A model generated the notes under the pieces. It was given only the letters and a program-made list of their open reading frames with translations, was not told the DNA's origin and did no database searches. A program made the position numbers and the translations under genes. DNA of 64,000 bases from Phycisphaerae bacterium (lineage in GTDB: Bacteria; Planctomycetota; Phycisphaerae; UBA1845). Of the stretch, positions 25,756-35,621 are shown piece after piece (within the stretch, counting starts at the first letter, position 1; each line of letters opens with the position of its first letter). Location of the stretch: contig JAJVHU010000009.1 of the NCBI GenBank assembly GCA_022072505.1, positions 1 to 64,000 on the forward strand. Direction: 5' to 3'.

Positions 25756-27402
25756 GTGACCGCCGGATATCAAAACAAGATCGTCGATCTGGCGTCGTTG
25801 CGTCGCCGGGTTGAGGAAGCTCGTGCCGCCGGGCGCGTCGTGGTGCAGTGTCACGGGTGCTTCGACATCGTTCACCCGGGTCACGTCCGCTACCTCGAGT
25901 TCGCGCGAAGACAGGGAGACTTGCTCGTCGTGTCCCTGACGGGCGATGCGCAGGTCGGCAAGGGCGAGGACCGCCCTTACATCCCGCAGGATCTCCGCGC
26001 GGAGAATCTCGCCGCTCTCGAGTTCGTCGATCTCGTCTACATCAACCCCGACGTCACGGCGGTCCACCTGCTCGGGCAGGTCCGCCCCGACATCTACGTC
26101 AAAGGGGCCGAGTACGAACATTCGCGCGACCCTCGCTTCGAGGAGGAGCGCCGCGTCGTGGAGTCGTGCGGGGGGCGCATCATCTTCTCCAGCGGCGACG
26201 TCGTGTTCAGCTCGACGCACCTCATCGGCCGGATCGCCGCCGGGGAGGGCGAGGGGGTTCGCCTCGCTCTGACCTGCTCACGCTACGGCGTCGATCAAAC
26301 CGCGCTGCGCGACCTCTGCACCCGTTTCGTCGATCGGCGCGTCGTCGTGATCGGCGACGTGCTGCTGGATCGTTACATCGACTGCGACGCGGTGGGGGTG
26401 GCCAGCGAGGCGCCGGTCATGTCGTTGACGCAGCTTCAGGAGCGCGCCTACGTCGGCGGCGCGGGGATCGTCGCCCGTCACCTGGCGGCGCTCGGGGCGG
26501 AGGTCGTGCTGGTGTCCCGCGCGGGCGTCGACCCGGCTTCGGACGAGGTGCGCGTCACGCTCGATCGCGAGGATGTCCTTCACGAGCTTCTCCCGCTGCA
26601 CACGCCGCTGCCGCAGAAGACGCGCTTTCTCGCCGACGACGTCAAACTCTTCAAACTCGACCAGGTGCATCATCAGCCGCTCGACTCGAAGGAGGAGGAC
26701 GACGCCTGTCGCAGGTTGATGAGCGCGTCGCGCGGCGCGGACGCCGTGATCTTCTGCGATTTCGGATGCGGAATGATCACGGGGCGACTGCTGGCCCGCG
26801 TCCTGCCTCAATTGCGGAAAAGCGTGCCCTTTCTCGCCGCCGATGTCAGCGGAAAGCGCGCGAACCTCCTGCACTTCCGGGAGGTCGATCTCCTCTGCCC
26901 CACCGAACGCGAGATGCGCGCCGCGCTGAACGACTACGACGCGGGACTGTCCAACGCGGTCTGGCAGCTCCTGAATCTCACGCAGGTCCGGCAGGCGATC
27001 ATCACGCTCGGGAAACGAGGTCTGGTGACGTTCGAGCGCCCGAACGCGGCGCCCGGCGCCCCCGGGTGGGCCGGGCGGCTTCGCAGCGAAGCGCTCCCCA
27101 GTTTCGCTCCGCATGCCGTCGACGCGCTTGGCGCGGGGGATGCGCTCCTCGCCGCGGCGACGCTCGCGTTGGCCAGCGGCGCGAATCTCGTGCAGGCGGC
27201 TTACCTGGCGAGCGCCGCCGCCGCCCTCGAAGTCATCACTCCTGGAAACGTCCCGGTTTCACGCGAGCGCCTCATGACGTGGATTGAGAGCCGCCGGGAG
27301 CTGACGTTGCGCGCGCGCGACGCCTCGCGACGCGACATCGATCTTCATCGAGCAGGCACGAACCCGCCCGCGCTCAGACGCCCTCAGGGCGTCTACGAAT
27401 GA
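25756..27402 (+). CDS. hldE: HldE-like bifunctional heptose enzyme with reversed domain order
   Basis: 548 residues from GTG 25756. The N-terminal half is a cytidylyltransferase-type RfaE2 domain (CHGCFDIVHPGH at about 33-44, DRPYIPQDLRAENLAAL, DIYVKGAEY). The C-terminal half is a PfkB-type RfaE1 kinase (VVVIGDVLLDRY, VASEAPV, YVGGAGIVARHLAALGAE and the catalytic DALGAGDALLAA). In E. coli HldE the kinase comes first. The predicted role is making ADP-heptose for lipopolysaccharide, which fits the LptD-like gene in the window. The start is uncertain: GTG 25687 and GTG 25585 are also in frame, but 25756 has GAGGGA at good spacing and the upstream residues look non-homologous. Confidence 0.8.
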   Translation: MTAGYQNKIVDLASLRRRVEEARAAGRVVVQCHGCFDIVHPGHVRYLEFARRQGDLLVVSLTGDAQVGKGEDRPYIPQDLRAENLAALEFVDLVYINPDVTAVHLLGQVRPDIYVKGAEYEHSRDPRFEEERRVVESCGGRIIFSSGDVVFSSTHLIGRIAAGEGEGVRLALTCSRYGVDQTALRDLCTRFVDRRVVVIGDVLLDRYIDCDAVGVASEAPVMSLTQLQERAYVGGAGIVARHLAALGAEVVLVSRAGVDPASDEVRVTLDREDVLHELLPLHTPLPQKTRFLADDVKLFKLDQVHHQPLDSKEEDDACRRLMSASRGADAVIFCDFGCGMITGRLLARVLPQLRKSVPFLAADVSGKRANLLHFREVDLLCPTEREMRAALNDYDAGLSNAVWQLLNLTQVRQAIITLGKRGLVTFERPNAAPGAPGWAGRLRSEALPSFAPHAVDALGAGDALLAAATLALASGANLVQAAYLASAAAALEVITPGNVPVSRERLMTWIESRRELTLRARDASRRDIDLHRAGTNPPALRRPQGVYE

Positions 27403-27428
27403 GTCGAGTCCGCGGAAAAGCGCCCTGC

Positions 27429-27454
27429 AACCGAGCCGCGCCCGTCAGGAAGCG
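27429..27454 (-). repeat. Dispersed AAGAACGCTTCCT element, copy 3
   Basis: Reverse-complement copy of the roughly 30-bp element. It sits in the 277-bp spacer after the HldE-like gene, which otherwise holds nothing I can name. Confidence 0.75.
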
Positions 27455-27635
27455 ATCGTTGCGTCTGCGCCGGCGGATATCCCCAACGTCCTTCATTGGA
27501 TCGCCGGTCTGGACTCCGCGGCACGGTTCGCGGAGCGATGACGCGCGGGTTAACGTCACGGGGCTGGATGCCACGCGGCCCCTGCGTGAATCAAAACGCA
27601 GAGGCTGTTGTGAGACGTTCAAAGCAGAGCACAAT

Positions 27636-27664
27636 AAGAACGCTTCCTGACGGGCGCGGCTCGG
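27636..27664 (+). repeat. Dispersed AAGAACGCTTCCT element, copy 4
   Basis: Plus-strand copy in the T-to-G variant (CTTCCTGACGGG). With copy 3 it forms an inverted pair about 180 bp apart in the spacer between the HldE-like and CBS genes. Confidence 0.75.
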
Positions 27665-27679
27665 CAATGAAACAGCGTC

Positions 27680-28114
27680 TTAGTGCCTCCCGTGGAGGTA
27701 CTCATGAAGGTACTCGATCGTCACGGCCTGCTCGGCGCTTTGAAGCGCCAGGACGTCGCCGATCGAGATGATGCCGAAAAGGCGTCCCTCCTCGACCACC
27801 GGGAGGTGACGGATCTTCTTTCGCGTCATGATCTCGCGGCACTCGACGACCGGCGTGGTCCGTCGGCAGCACGCCATCGGCGCGGTCATCACCTCGCCGA
27901 CCTTCGTCTGCGATGGAAACCGCTCCTGCGCGACGACGCGGTTCAGGACGTCGCGCTCGGTGAAGATCCCCACCGCGCGATCGCCTTCCGTCACGACCAG
28001 CGCCCCGATCCGCCGCTGGTTCATCGCCCGCGCCGCCGACAGGACCGAGTCCTCACGCGAAATCGTCGCCACGTCGGTCCCTTTTCGATCCAGGATGGCT
28101 TGTACGGTGGGCAT
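27680..28114 (-). CDS. Tandem CBS-domain protein
   Basis: 144 residues made of two CBS domains. The first has DSVLSAARAMNQRRIGALVV and VGIFTERDVLNRV; the second has VVECREIMTRKKIRHLPVV and GIISIGDVL. CBS pairs bind adenine nucleotides such as AMP, ATP or SAM and act as energy or ligand sensors. As a stand-alone protein it probably regulates a partner in trans, which the context does not reveal. ATG 28114 has AAGGAG upstream; the longer frame to 28255 is rejected because the family begins at MPTVQAIL. Confidence 0.88.
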   Translation of the reverse strand: MPTVQAILDRKGTDVATISREDSVLSAARAMNQRRIGALVVTEGDRAVGIFTERDVLNRVVAQERFPSQTKVGEVMTAPMACCRRTTPVVECREIMTRKKIRHLPVVEEGRLFGIISIGDVLALQSAEQAVTIEYLHEYLHGRH

Positions 28115-28452
28115 TTCGTGCTCCTTGGGCCTGTGATCCCCAACGAAGGTGCAACGCACCGGTTGCGCCGTTTCCGCCTCGCTCGAATGAGCCGTCCCGC
28201 CGCCCGGCGCCTTTTTCCGACGGTATCTCATTATACCCCCCGGACAGACATGCAACCAGCATCATCGGACCCTCGCGTCCTCCGCGGTTTCACATGCGGG
28301 AGGGAATGAGGATTGCAAAACGTCGCCTGACGTTGCGACGTCAACATCGTTCCAGCGAGGCGTTGGCGGTGGGGGGCGCTGGAATTATCGCGGCGTGTCT
28401 CGTACCTTCATCCTGCGGCATTTTTCCTCGGAGAAAGTGCTCGTGACCGCTT
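28115..28452. other. Intergenic region between divergent genes
   Basis: 338 bp. It should contain promoters for the CBS gene (leftward) and the GT39-like gene (rightward). I see no clear -35/-10 pair, hairpin or gene. Confidence 0.4.
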
Positions 28453-30156
28453 TTGCGTGCGTCGGTGTTGTTTTCATCAGGTTCACAGAACTTGTTCTTC
28501 GTTCCTCGTTCAGACTCACCTTGTGAAGACCCGACAGGAGCCCTCAGTCACTCACGCGGGGCGGCGCTTGAGTGCTGCGCGCTGCTGGTCGGCGGCGCTG
28601 CGCTGATCGTGGCGATCCGCTGGCTGCTGCTGGGGACGCGGGGACAGGCGGTGGACGGCGATGAGGCGATCCTCGGATTGATGGCCGGACATCTTCTCGA
28701 CGGGCGCGGCGTTCCGTTTTTCTTCTACGGACAGCGTTACGGGTTTTCCCTGGTCGAGGCGTCGCTGGCCGCGGCCGGGTACGCCTTGTTCGGGCGCGAC
28801 GACGCGGTTCTGAAGTGGTCGATGCTTCCGCTTTGGACGGCGGGGTGGATGTTCGCGGTGTTGACGGTGCGGCGACGGGCAGGCGCGGGCGCGGCTGCCG
28901 TGGCGGGATTGTTGCTGGCGTTGTCGCCCGCGTGGCTGTTCTGGTCGATGAAGGCCCGCGGGGGCTACCTGACTTCTTTCGCCGCCGCGCACGCGGTGAT
29001 CTGGCTTTGCGACGGCGGCGCCGCCGGGAGGAGCCGCGCGGACGCCGCACGCGGCGCATCGCTCCTGCGAAACCTTTTCATCGGAGGGGGGCTGGGGCTG
29101 GTGTACTGGGCCCAGCCGCTGTGGCTGCCGTGCGCAGCGCCGTTTGTCGCCGTATACCTGTTCCGGGCGCGATCGGCGGCGACAACGTGGGCGGTTGCAG
29201 GGTCGCTGCTTGCCGCAGTCATGCTCGGGTACGTCGCCTCCACGATCGCGGCCTCCGCAGTCTGGTCCCCGGAGGTTTTCAGCGAGCCGGATCCGCTCTT
29301 TGCTTTGCGCGACCTGCCGCGCCGTCTGACCGTGTACTTTGCGTCGCTGCATGCGTACACCGTGACGTTCCCAGCCGGTCCGCTCGGGACCGCGTGGGCG
29401 ACGCTGATGCTGGCGGCGACGGCGGCGATGCCCGCGACGCTGCTGCTGCGACGACGACGGCGCGACGGCGGACATCGGACTCTGGCGCTGCAATGCGCTG
29501 CGGCGGGGACGCTGATGATCATGATGACTTTCGCGGCGAGCCCGAGGCTCTTCTTCTGCCGCTACCTTGCGCCGCTCGGGGCGGTGACCGTGATGTTCCT
29601 GGCGGCGGGCTGGTCGGGTTGGTATCGACGCGGCGGCGTTCACCGAACCTGGTCTTGCGGCGCTTTGGCGCTGGCGGCGGCGCTGGCGGCGGGGGCGGCG
29701 TGGGAGCTTCGCCCGTACCGCGAGGCCGTGGCGCTGCCGACGAACTGCGTCACGTCTCCAGCGGAAATCGACGCCCTGGTGAGCGAGTTGGAGGCCGCCG
29801 GCGTCGGTCACGTGTATTGCATGGACGCGATGTTGCAGTGGCACGTCATCTACGCGAGCCGGGAGCGCGTCCTCGCGCGGTGGTTCGAGGAACTCGATCG
29901 CGTCCCGGAGTACCCGAAGGCGGTGGACGCGGCGCTGCGCGAAAACCGTCCGGTCGCGCTGATCGGCCTGGACGTGGACCGTGCGGACCTCAACGCCTAT
30001 CTTGACGACATCGCTTACGTCGGCGCCCGTGCCCGGACCGTCGGCCGGTCGTTCTTCCTCCTGCCGCAACCGGATGAGGAGTTGCTGCGCCGCCTCCGGT
30101 TCAAGTTCGCCGACGCGGACACGAGCCCGGGAGCGCGGCGGCGTTCCGGATTGTAA
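28453..30156 (+). CDS. Polytopic membrane protein, GT39/PMT-like glycosyltransferase
   Basis: Up to 567 residues with about ten hydrophobic helices. After the first helix comes DGDEAILGLMAGHLLDGRG then VPFFFYGQRYGFSLVEA, the acidic first-loop motif seen in GT-C enzymes of the GT39/PMT_2 type, which transfer sugars from polyprenyl phosphate donors on the periplasmic face. The C-terminal 150 residues form a soluble domain. The target is unknown. The start is uncertain: TTG 28453 opens the frame, no ribosome binding site is obvious, and the true start could be up to 50 codons later just before the first helix. Confidence 0.6.
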   Translation: MRASVLFSSGSQNLFFVPRSDSPCEDPTGALSHSRGAALECCALLVGGAALIVAIRWLLLGTRGQAVDGDEAILGLMAGHLLDGRGVPFFFYGQRYGFSLVEASLAAAGYALFGRDDAVLKWSMLPLWTAGWMFAVLTVRRRAGAGAAAVAGLLLALSPAWLFWSMKARGGYLTSFAAAHAVIWLCDGGAAGRSRADAARGASLLRNLFIGGGLGLVYWAQPLWLPCAAPFVAVYLFRARSAATTWAVAGSLLAAVMLGYVASTIAASAVWSPEVFSEPDPLFALRDLPRRLTVYFASLHAYTVTFPAGPLGTAWATLMLAATAAMPATLLLRRRRRDGGHRTLALQCAAAGTLMIMMTFAASPRLFFCRYLAPLGAVTVMFLAAGWSGWYRRGGVHRTWSCGALALAAALAAGAAWELRPYREAVALPTNCVTSPAEIDALVSELEAAGVGHVYCMDAMLQWHVIYASRERVLARWFEELDRVPEYPKAVDAALRENRPVALIGLDVDRADLNAYLDDIAYVGARARTVGRSFFLLPQPDEELLRRLRFKFADADTSPGARRRSGL

Positions 30157-30202
30157 GTTCGCCGCACTCCCGCGGACCGCGCGATCCGCGCTCACGAAAT
30201 CT

Positions 30203-30871
30203 TCATGATCCTCCCGCCGGGGTCGAGGCGACGCGCTTTTCCGCCGTGGCGCTGTACTGCCAGACTCCGAAGGTGCGCCCGCCCTCGAACCCGCCGAAGG
30301 GGCAGTTGCTGAAGAAGGAGTGCGTCGCGACGCGGTAGTCCTCGGGCCCGCGCTCGAGGAACTGGACCGTCATCACGATCGAGTCGCCGCCCAACGCCGC
30401 CGCGCCGAGCAGTTCATGCGGGCGGTCGAGCGGCTGCGTCAGCAGGGGCTTCGTGTACAACCAGCTCTTTTCCTCGTCCAGGCTGCCGCGGTTGCGCCCT
30501 CCCTGAAGAAGGCGATATTCGATGCGATCGCCTTCCTTCGGCACGTACGCGATGGCGACCGCGATGAACATCTGGTCCGGATCCTCCCGGGTCGCCGCTT
30601 CAAGCGCGATGATCTGACCGAGCGCGTCGTCGCAGGAGAGAACGAACTGCCTCGCTTGCGCGCCGTGGATCCGGACGAGAAGTCCCGGACCGTCCGGGTT
30701 GGCGGTGAACTCCCACAAATGCCCCTCAAAGCGCACCGCGGACGTGCGGTCCATCGTCGCCGCCCAGTCATACTTGCGAGAGTCGAAGTAGCCCTCCCAC
30801 CGACTCTGCGCGCCGACAGGATCAGCCGTCGCATTCATCAGCATCATCGCGCTCAACAACAGATTCATCAT
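30203..30871 (-). CDS. Exported protein of unknown function
   Basis: 222 residues. It begins MMNLLLSAMMLMNATADPVGAQ, a short signal peptide. The mature part has WEGYFDSRKYDW, HLWEFTANPDGPG and a C-terminal FGVWQYSATAEKR; I recognise no family. A strong purine-rich ribosome binding site (AAGAGAAGGGAGAAGG) precedes ATGATG. Convergent with the GT39-like gene (46-bp gap). Confidence 0.65.
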   Translation of the reverse strand: MMNLLLSAMMLMNATADPVGAQSRWEGYFDSRKYDWAATMDRTSAVRFEGHLWEFTANPDGPGLLVRIHGAQARQFVLSCDDALGQIIALEAATREDPDQMFIAVAIAYVPKEGDRIEYRLLQGGRNRGSLDEEKSWLYTKPLLTQPLDRPHELLGAAALGGDSIVMTVQFLERGPEDYRVATHSFFSNCPFGGFEGGRTFGVWQYSATAEKRVASTPAGGS

Positions 30872-30915
30872 CCTTCTCCCTTCTCTTTCTGCTTTCGACC
30901 AGGACGCTTCTTCAA

Positions 30916-30945
30916 AACCGAGCCGCGCCCGTCAGGAAGCGTTCT
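30916..30945 (-). repeat. Dispersed AAGAACGCTTCCT element, copy 5
   Basis: Reverse-complement copy 45 bp upstream of the exported-protein gene that starts at 30871, in the variant with CCTGACGGG. The 186-bp spacer holds no gene. Confidence 0.75.
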
Positions 30946-31057
30946 TTTCTCTCCTGTTCCGGAGGCATTGAAACGGCATCGAGAGCACGGACCGCGTCGG
31001 TCCCGGGCGAGCCTCGATGACGCATGTCGCCCCTCGGACGAGCGGCGGCGACGCCGG

Positions 31058-31582
31058 TCAGGGCAACCGCCGGTCGGTCGCCCGCTTGAATTCGTACGTT
31101 TTCGCGGGCATGCCGCCTTCGAGGCGCGCCGTCAGACGGTCTTCAGCGACGCGCTCGTAGATGATCTTCTGCGGGGCGTCGTGCGCCGGGTTGGCGAAAA
31201 CCGCGCGCTTCTCGCCGGCCTCCACCAGCAGGAAGCGCACGCGGGCGTTGCCCATCGGCTGCGCGCCGTATGCGATCCCCTCGACCGTGGGCTCCAGCAG
31301 CAGAAACTCGTAGATCGTCGTCCGGCCGTTCTTCACGGTCCGCGCCATGCCGATCATCGTTCCGCCGGCGGGCAGCGACCAGTGCTCCTCGCTGACGGCG
31401 CCGTCTTCCTCGAGCTGCCACGATCCGCACATCCACGAAAGCGCCTCGACCTTCATCGGCAGCGGCGTCCGCGGCGACTCCTGCCACGACGAGGCGACGG
31501 CTCTCGCAATCGACGCCAGCCCCGCAGCCGCGATCCCGACAACAACCCCCGCCTTCACGAATCCCGACCCGACCTTCCGCAT
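31058..31582 (-). CDS. Exported DUF6265-like protein
   Basis: 174 residues. A signal peptide (about 8-33) precedes one domain: LSWMCGSWQLEEDG, EEHWSLPAGGTMIGMARTV, then YEFLLLEPTVEG and FANPAHDAPQKIIYERV. This pattern (W.EEHWSPP.GG.M.GM, and NP.HD.PQ.I.Y) matches the DUF6265 family, a lipocalin-like beta-barrel of unknown ligand. ATG 31582 is preceded by CAGGAG; the longer frame begins in repeat DNA. It lies 186 bp upstream of the exported gene ending at 30203, same strand. Confidence 0.8.
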   Translation of the reverse strand: MRKVGSGFVKAGVVVGIAAAGLASIARAVASSWQESPRTPLPMKVEALSWMCGSWQLEEDGAVSEEHWSLPAGGTMIGMARTVKNGRTTIYEFLLLEPTVEGIAYGAQPMGNARVRFLLVEAGEKRAVFANPAHDAPQKIIYERVAEDRLTARLEGGMPAKTYEFKRATDRRLP

Positions 31583-31653
31583 ATCTTGGCTCCTGCGGCG
31601 GCGAGCGAAGCTGTCGGCTTCCCAGCCGGCCCGCTTCCGCACGTTCTGCCTCG

Positions 31654-31692
31654 GTTCATGATGCCGCGCGCTGGGTTCATGATGCCGCGCGG
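31654..31692. repeat. 20-bp direct duplication
   Basis: GTTCATGATGCCGCGCG occurs twice in direct order with a 21-bp period. Part of the gene-free stretch 31583-31829. Confidence 0.6.
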
Positions 31693-31829
31693 CCGAGAGC
31701 TTACCGATCTTTCGGACGGATCGGAACGCAAGGAACGTCGCAGGTTGGTAACATCGAAGCGGGCGTCTCCGCTGCCAAAAAGAGCAGAACCTGAATCGCC
31801 ACCTGACTCCGGTTGTGACATGCCCCCCG

Positions 31830-31970
31830 AGCGTCATCCGAAGATCCTCCGAGCATCCTCCGTGCGTCATCCTCCGAGGATCCTCCGAGCGTCATCCAAG
31901 CGTTCCCCGAGTGTCATCCGTGCGTCATCCTCCGTGCGTCATCCGAATATCCTCCGAGCGTCATCCGAGA
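31830..31970. repeat. Degenerate tandem array of GTCATCC-type units
   Basis: About ten imperfect units built from the phrases GAGCGTCATCC, GTGCGTCATCC and GATCCTCC, with period 10-25 bp. No spacers and no coding family resemblance; frames through it give Ser/Asp/Gly or Ser/Val/Ile-rich repeats. It abuts the 270-bp repeat copy that starts at 31988. Confidence 0.75.
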
Positions 31971-31987
31971 GCCGTAGCCCCGGCAGG

Positions 31988-32257
31988 GGCGTCAGACAAC
32001 AGCCCGGCACGCCGGTGCTGGGAAGCCCGCGCGGGGAAGGCGAAGTCCCGGAGGGACGGAAGAAGCCCCGCAAGGACGCCAGCCCGCCGCGCCGCCGCTC
32101 ATCCGTCCCTCCGGGACTTCCGTTATCCGATGCCCCGCCCCTCTCGGATGCCCCTCCCGGGCACACACGGAGGCCTCTGCGGGACGTCAGGGCGCGCTGC
32201 GTCGCCTCTTCAAGACCCTCATGATGCTGCGCACCGGAGTCCGAGGGAGACTCAGGA
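31988..32257 (+). repeat. 270-bp dispersed element, copy 1
   Basis: The segment aligns end to end with the reverse complement of 35743-36011, roughly four fifths identical by eye. It carries an internal palindrome, GAAGTCCCGGAGGGACGGA near 32040 and its complement near 32105. It ends in the GAGTC / GACTC-type inverted repeat that also closes the composite repeats at 576-1110. Frames through it give a recognisable repeat peptide (GSPRGEGEVPEGRKK) but no gene. Confidence 0.8.
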
Positions 32258-33079
<822 letters not shown>

Positions 33080-33460
33080 ATGAAGCATGGAAGAATCGGT
33101 GGGTTTGCGGCCGCGATGGGCGTGGCCGCGGCGTCGGTTTACGCCCTGACGTTTACCTGGACGGGAGGCGGGGGCGACGACGACTGGGACACGACGCAGA
33201 ACTGGTCTTCGGGAGCCTGCGCCAATTGCAGCCCCGACGACACGAACGACGACGCCCTCTTCAGCGACGAGGAGTGCGGCTGGGGCACGGTGGAGCTGGT
33301 GACCGAGGAGATCGGCGAACTGGAGATCTTCGCCGACGTGGATTTCACCCCGGACGCCGGCACGCCCACGCTCACCGTGGATAAGCTCACCATTCATGGC
33401 ACCATCGAGTGCCGCGAGACGATCGTCACCATCGAGAACGCGACGATCGAGGTGAACTAG
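33080..33460 (+). CDS. Small exported beta-strand protein
   Basis: 126 residues. A signal peptide (about 1-23, ending SVYA) is followed by LTFTWTGGGGDDDWDTTQNWS, the W..G.G.W....NW opening of many planctomycete and verrucomicrobial surface proteins. Regular short strands follow (VELVTEEIGELEIFADVDF and LTVDKLTIHGTI). It resembles the N-terminal half of the protein at 34708-35589, so the two are probably paralogues. ATG 33080 follows AAAGGGAG. Function unknown; very acidic. Confidence 0.7.
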   Translation: MKHGRIGGFAAAMGVAAASVYALTFTWTGGGGDDDWDTTQNWSSGACANCSPDDTNDDALFSDEECGWGTVELVTEEIGELEIFADVDFTPDAGTPTLTVDKLTIHGTIECRETIVTIENATIEVN

Positions 33461-33514
33461 ACCGTGGGTTGCGTGCGGCTCGCTTCGCGCGGGGCGCGTG
33501 GGGAGGAGGGCATC

Positions 33515-34615
33515 ATGAAGGCTCGCACAACGTTCGGGATCGGGATCATCGCGATGGGATGGGCGGCGGCGGGGGTTCCCGCCGCGGCGGAGCTGCCGCC
33601 GGGCTACGTGCTCGAGCAGGTGACGCGGAACGAGTACCTGGAGCTGACGCCCCGGCTCAACAATCTCGGTCACTTCGTCTTCTCGGCGCGTTACGGCACG
33701 TTCGAGGAGGACCGGTACGAGGAGATCATCCTCTACAAGGACGGCGAGCTGATCCGCCTCACCCACGACACCAAACGCGACCGCCTGCCGGACATCAACG
33801 ACGCCGGAACGATCGTCTGGAGTCGGGAGATCGGTCCGCGCAACCAATACGGTAAGACCGCCGAAATCATGATGTACCGCGACGGCAAGGTCACGCGCCT
33901 GACCGACAATGCCATCAACGATCACGGGGCGAGGATCAACAACCTCGGCCACATCGTGTGGTATCAGTTTGAAGGTCAGGGGTGCGACAATGCCAGCGCG
34001 AACATCATGTTCTTTGACGGCGAGCGGACGATTCAGCTCACGGAAGGACTGGCCTCGAACCAGGCCCCGGCGATCAACGACCGGGACGAGATTGTGTGGA
34101 CGCGGTATGACTTCTGTCCCGAGGGCTACTGGGATTCAGACATTCTCCTGTGGAGGGACGGCGAAATCCTTCAACTGGACAATGAGGAAGACCTGGAGCC
34201 CCAGGGGGTGGACATCAACAATCACGGAACCGTGGTGTTTCAGTCCGAGGGCGGCGGACCGGAGCCCAAGGGGGTCAGGATGTGGAAAGACGGGCGGCTC
34301 TCGTGGGTGACCGGGTGGGGCAATAATGCCGAAATCAATGACCATGAGGACATTTACTTCATCCGCTGGCACGAGGCCAATCGAACCTGGCAATCCTGGC
34401 TGTACCTGGACGGCGTTCTTTACCAGTTGACGGACGATCCGTACTGGAACACTGACGGTGACATCAACAACGCGGGTCAGGTGGTGTGGAACTCGGGAAA
34501 CGTGCCCTGGGCGGACATTCGGTTCCTTTACCCTGACGAGCGGCAGCGCCGCGGCGAGGGTGATTCGAACCAGTGGAGGGACTTTCAGTCGATGCGGATT
34601 GTCCCAGACCCCTGA
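33515..34615 (+). CDS. Exported seven-repeat propeller-like protein (HAF-type repeats)
   Basis: 366 residues. A signal peptide (about 1-24) is followed by seven repeats of 40-55 residues. Each is centred on a core like LNNLGHFVF, INDAGTIVW, INNLGHIVW, INDRDEIVW or INNAGQVVW, and most also have an ILLWRDGEI.QL-like strand pair. Seven such units suggest a closed seven-bladed beta-propeller that binds an unknown surface partner. The ATG follows GGAGGAGGG. It lies 54 bp after the small exported gene and 92 bp before the next, all on one strand, so these three may be an operon. Confidence 0.75.
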   Translation: MKARTTFGIGIIAMGWAAAGVPAAAELPPGYVLEQVTRNEYLELTPRLNNLGHFVFSARYGTFEEDRYEEIILYKDGELIRLTHDTKRDRLPDINDAGTIVWSREIGPRNQYGKTAEIMMYRDGKVTRLTDNAINDHGARINNLGHIVWYQFEGQGCDNASANIMFFDGERTIQLTEGLASNQAPAINDRDEIVWTRYDFCPEGYWDSDILLWRDGEILQLDNEEDLEPQGVDINNHGTVVFQSEGGGPEPKGVRMWKDGRLSWVTGWGNNAEINDHEDIYFIRWHEANRTWQSWLYLDGVLYQLTDDPYWNTDGDINNAGQVVWNSGNVPWADIRFLYPDERQRRGEGDSNQWRDFQSMRIVPDP

Positions 34616-34707
34616 CCCGTACTCAAGCATGACATGCACGCACGTTGAATCGCGCGTGATGCGAGAATTGATCTATTTGTCCCTGATTTCATAGAGGAGA
34701 TGATTCC

Positions 34708-35589
34708 ATGAGAAGGACTCTTGCGGGTATGCTGCTGACAGCGGTGGTGGGGCTGGCGTTCGCTGAGTCGCCGGCGATGGCGTTTACGGATTTCACGTTC
34801 ACGGCGACGGACGGGGATTGGAGTGATCCGAACAACTGGTCCCCGAACGGGACGCCCGGCAGTTCTGACACGGCGACGATTCCGAGCGGCAAGACGTGCC
34901 GCATTTCGAATGCGAACCAGGCGATCAAGATTCTGAACGTGGAGGGGACGCTGTACCTTGAGAATGGGAAGCTGCTCGACTGGGGGCAGAACGCCACGTC
35001 CACGTCGAGCGATCTCGACGGGACGATTTACTTCAAGGAAGGCGCCTACGTTTACATTCACGGGACGGTGACGCTGACCGGCAGCGGGTTGATCGACTCG
35101 TCGAAGTCGCACGGCGGCGACTACGGCGGATCGTTCACCTGCGACGGCGTGAACCACGCGAAGCTCATCCTCACGTCTGACATTCTGGTGCGCGGATCGA
35201 TGCTGTTCTGGCTGGATCTGAAGCTGGACGGCATCGCCCGGGTCAACCACGCGGACGACGTGCTGAGCATCGGAAGCGGCGTGTCGTGCGGAAGCGGCTC
35301 CCGGCCGGTGATCAGCGGCACGGGACTGTTCGACATCAGCGACGGGCAGTTCAACGTCAGCTATGTCAACCTGAACGACGACACGGACGGCATGCCCAAC
35401 TGGGAACTCAGCGGAGGCACGACGAAGATCGGGTCGGCCTACCTGGGCGGCGGGACGCAGACCAAGGTCAAGATCGACATGTGCGGGGGCACCTTGGACG
35501 TGGATCGGGATTTCGGCTCCACGAAAGACCTGACCTGGTGCGGGGGAACGATCAAGGTGGATGCGTCGGCGACGTTCGTGATGGAATAG
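34708..35589 (+). CDS. Exported beta-solenoid-like protein
   Basis: 293 residues. A signal peptide (about 1-26) precedes FTDFTFTATDGDWSDPNNWSPNGTPG, here split by the reader at DGDW, a variant of the W..NW opening also seen in the gene at 33080. The rest is a run of short strands separated by Gly/Asp turns (KILNVEGTLYLENGKLL, IYFKEGAYVYIHGTVTL), ending in a DVDRDFGSTKDLTWCGG segment. It lacks any C-terminal anchor I recognise. Ribosome binding site GAGGAGATGATTCC. Confidence 0.7.
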   Translation: MRRTLAGMLLTAVVGLAFAESPAMAFTDFTFTATDGDWSDPNNWSPNGTPGSSDTATIPSGKTCRISNANQAIKILNVEGTLYLENGKLLDWGQNATSTSSDLDGTIYFKEGAYVYIHGTVTLTGSGLIDSSKSHGGDYGGSFTCDGVNHAKLILTSDILVRGSMLFWLDLKLDGIARVNHADDVLSIGSGVSCGSGSRPVISGTGLFDISDGQFNVSYVNLNDDTDGMPNWELSGGTTKIGSAYLGGGTQTKVKIDMCGGTLDVDRDFGSTKDLTWCGGTIKVDASATFVME

Positions 35590-35621
35590 CCGAGCATCCA
35601 CGTGGATGGGTCATGAATAGC

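Noticed and set aside
30320..32224. 634-codon plus-strand frame
   Set aside because: Runs antisense across two genes and three repeat elements; composition is Arg/Pro-rich and changes at each repeat boundary.
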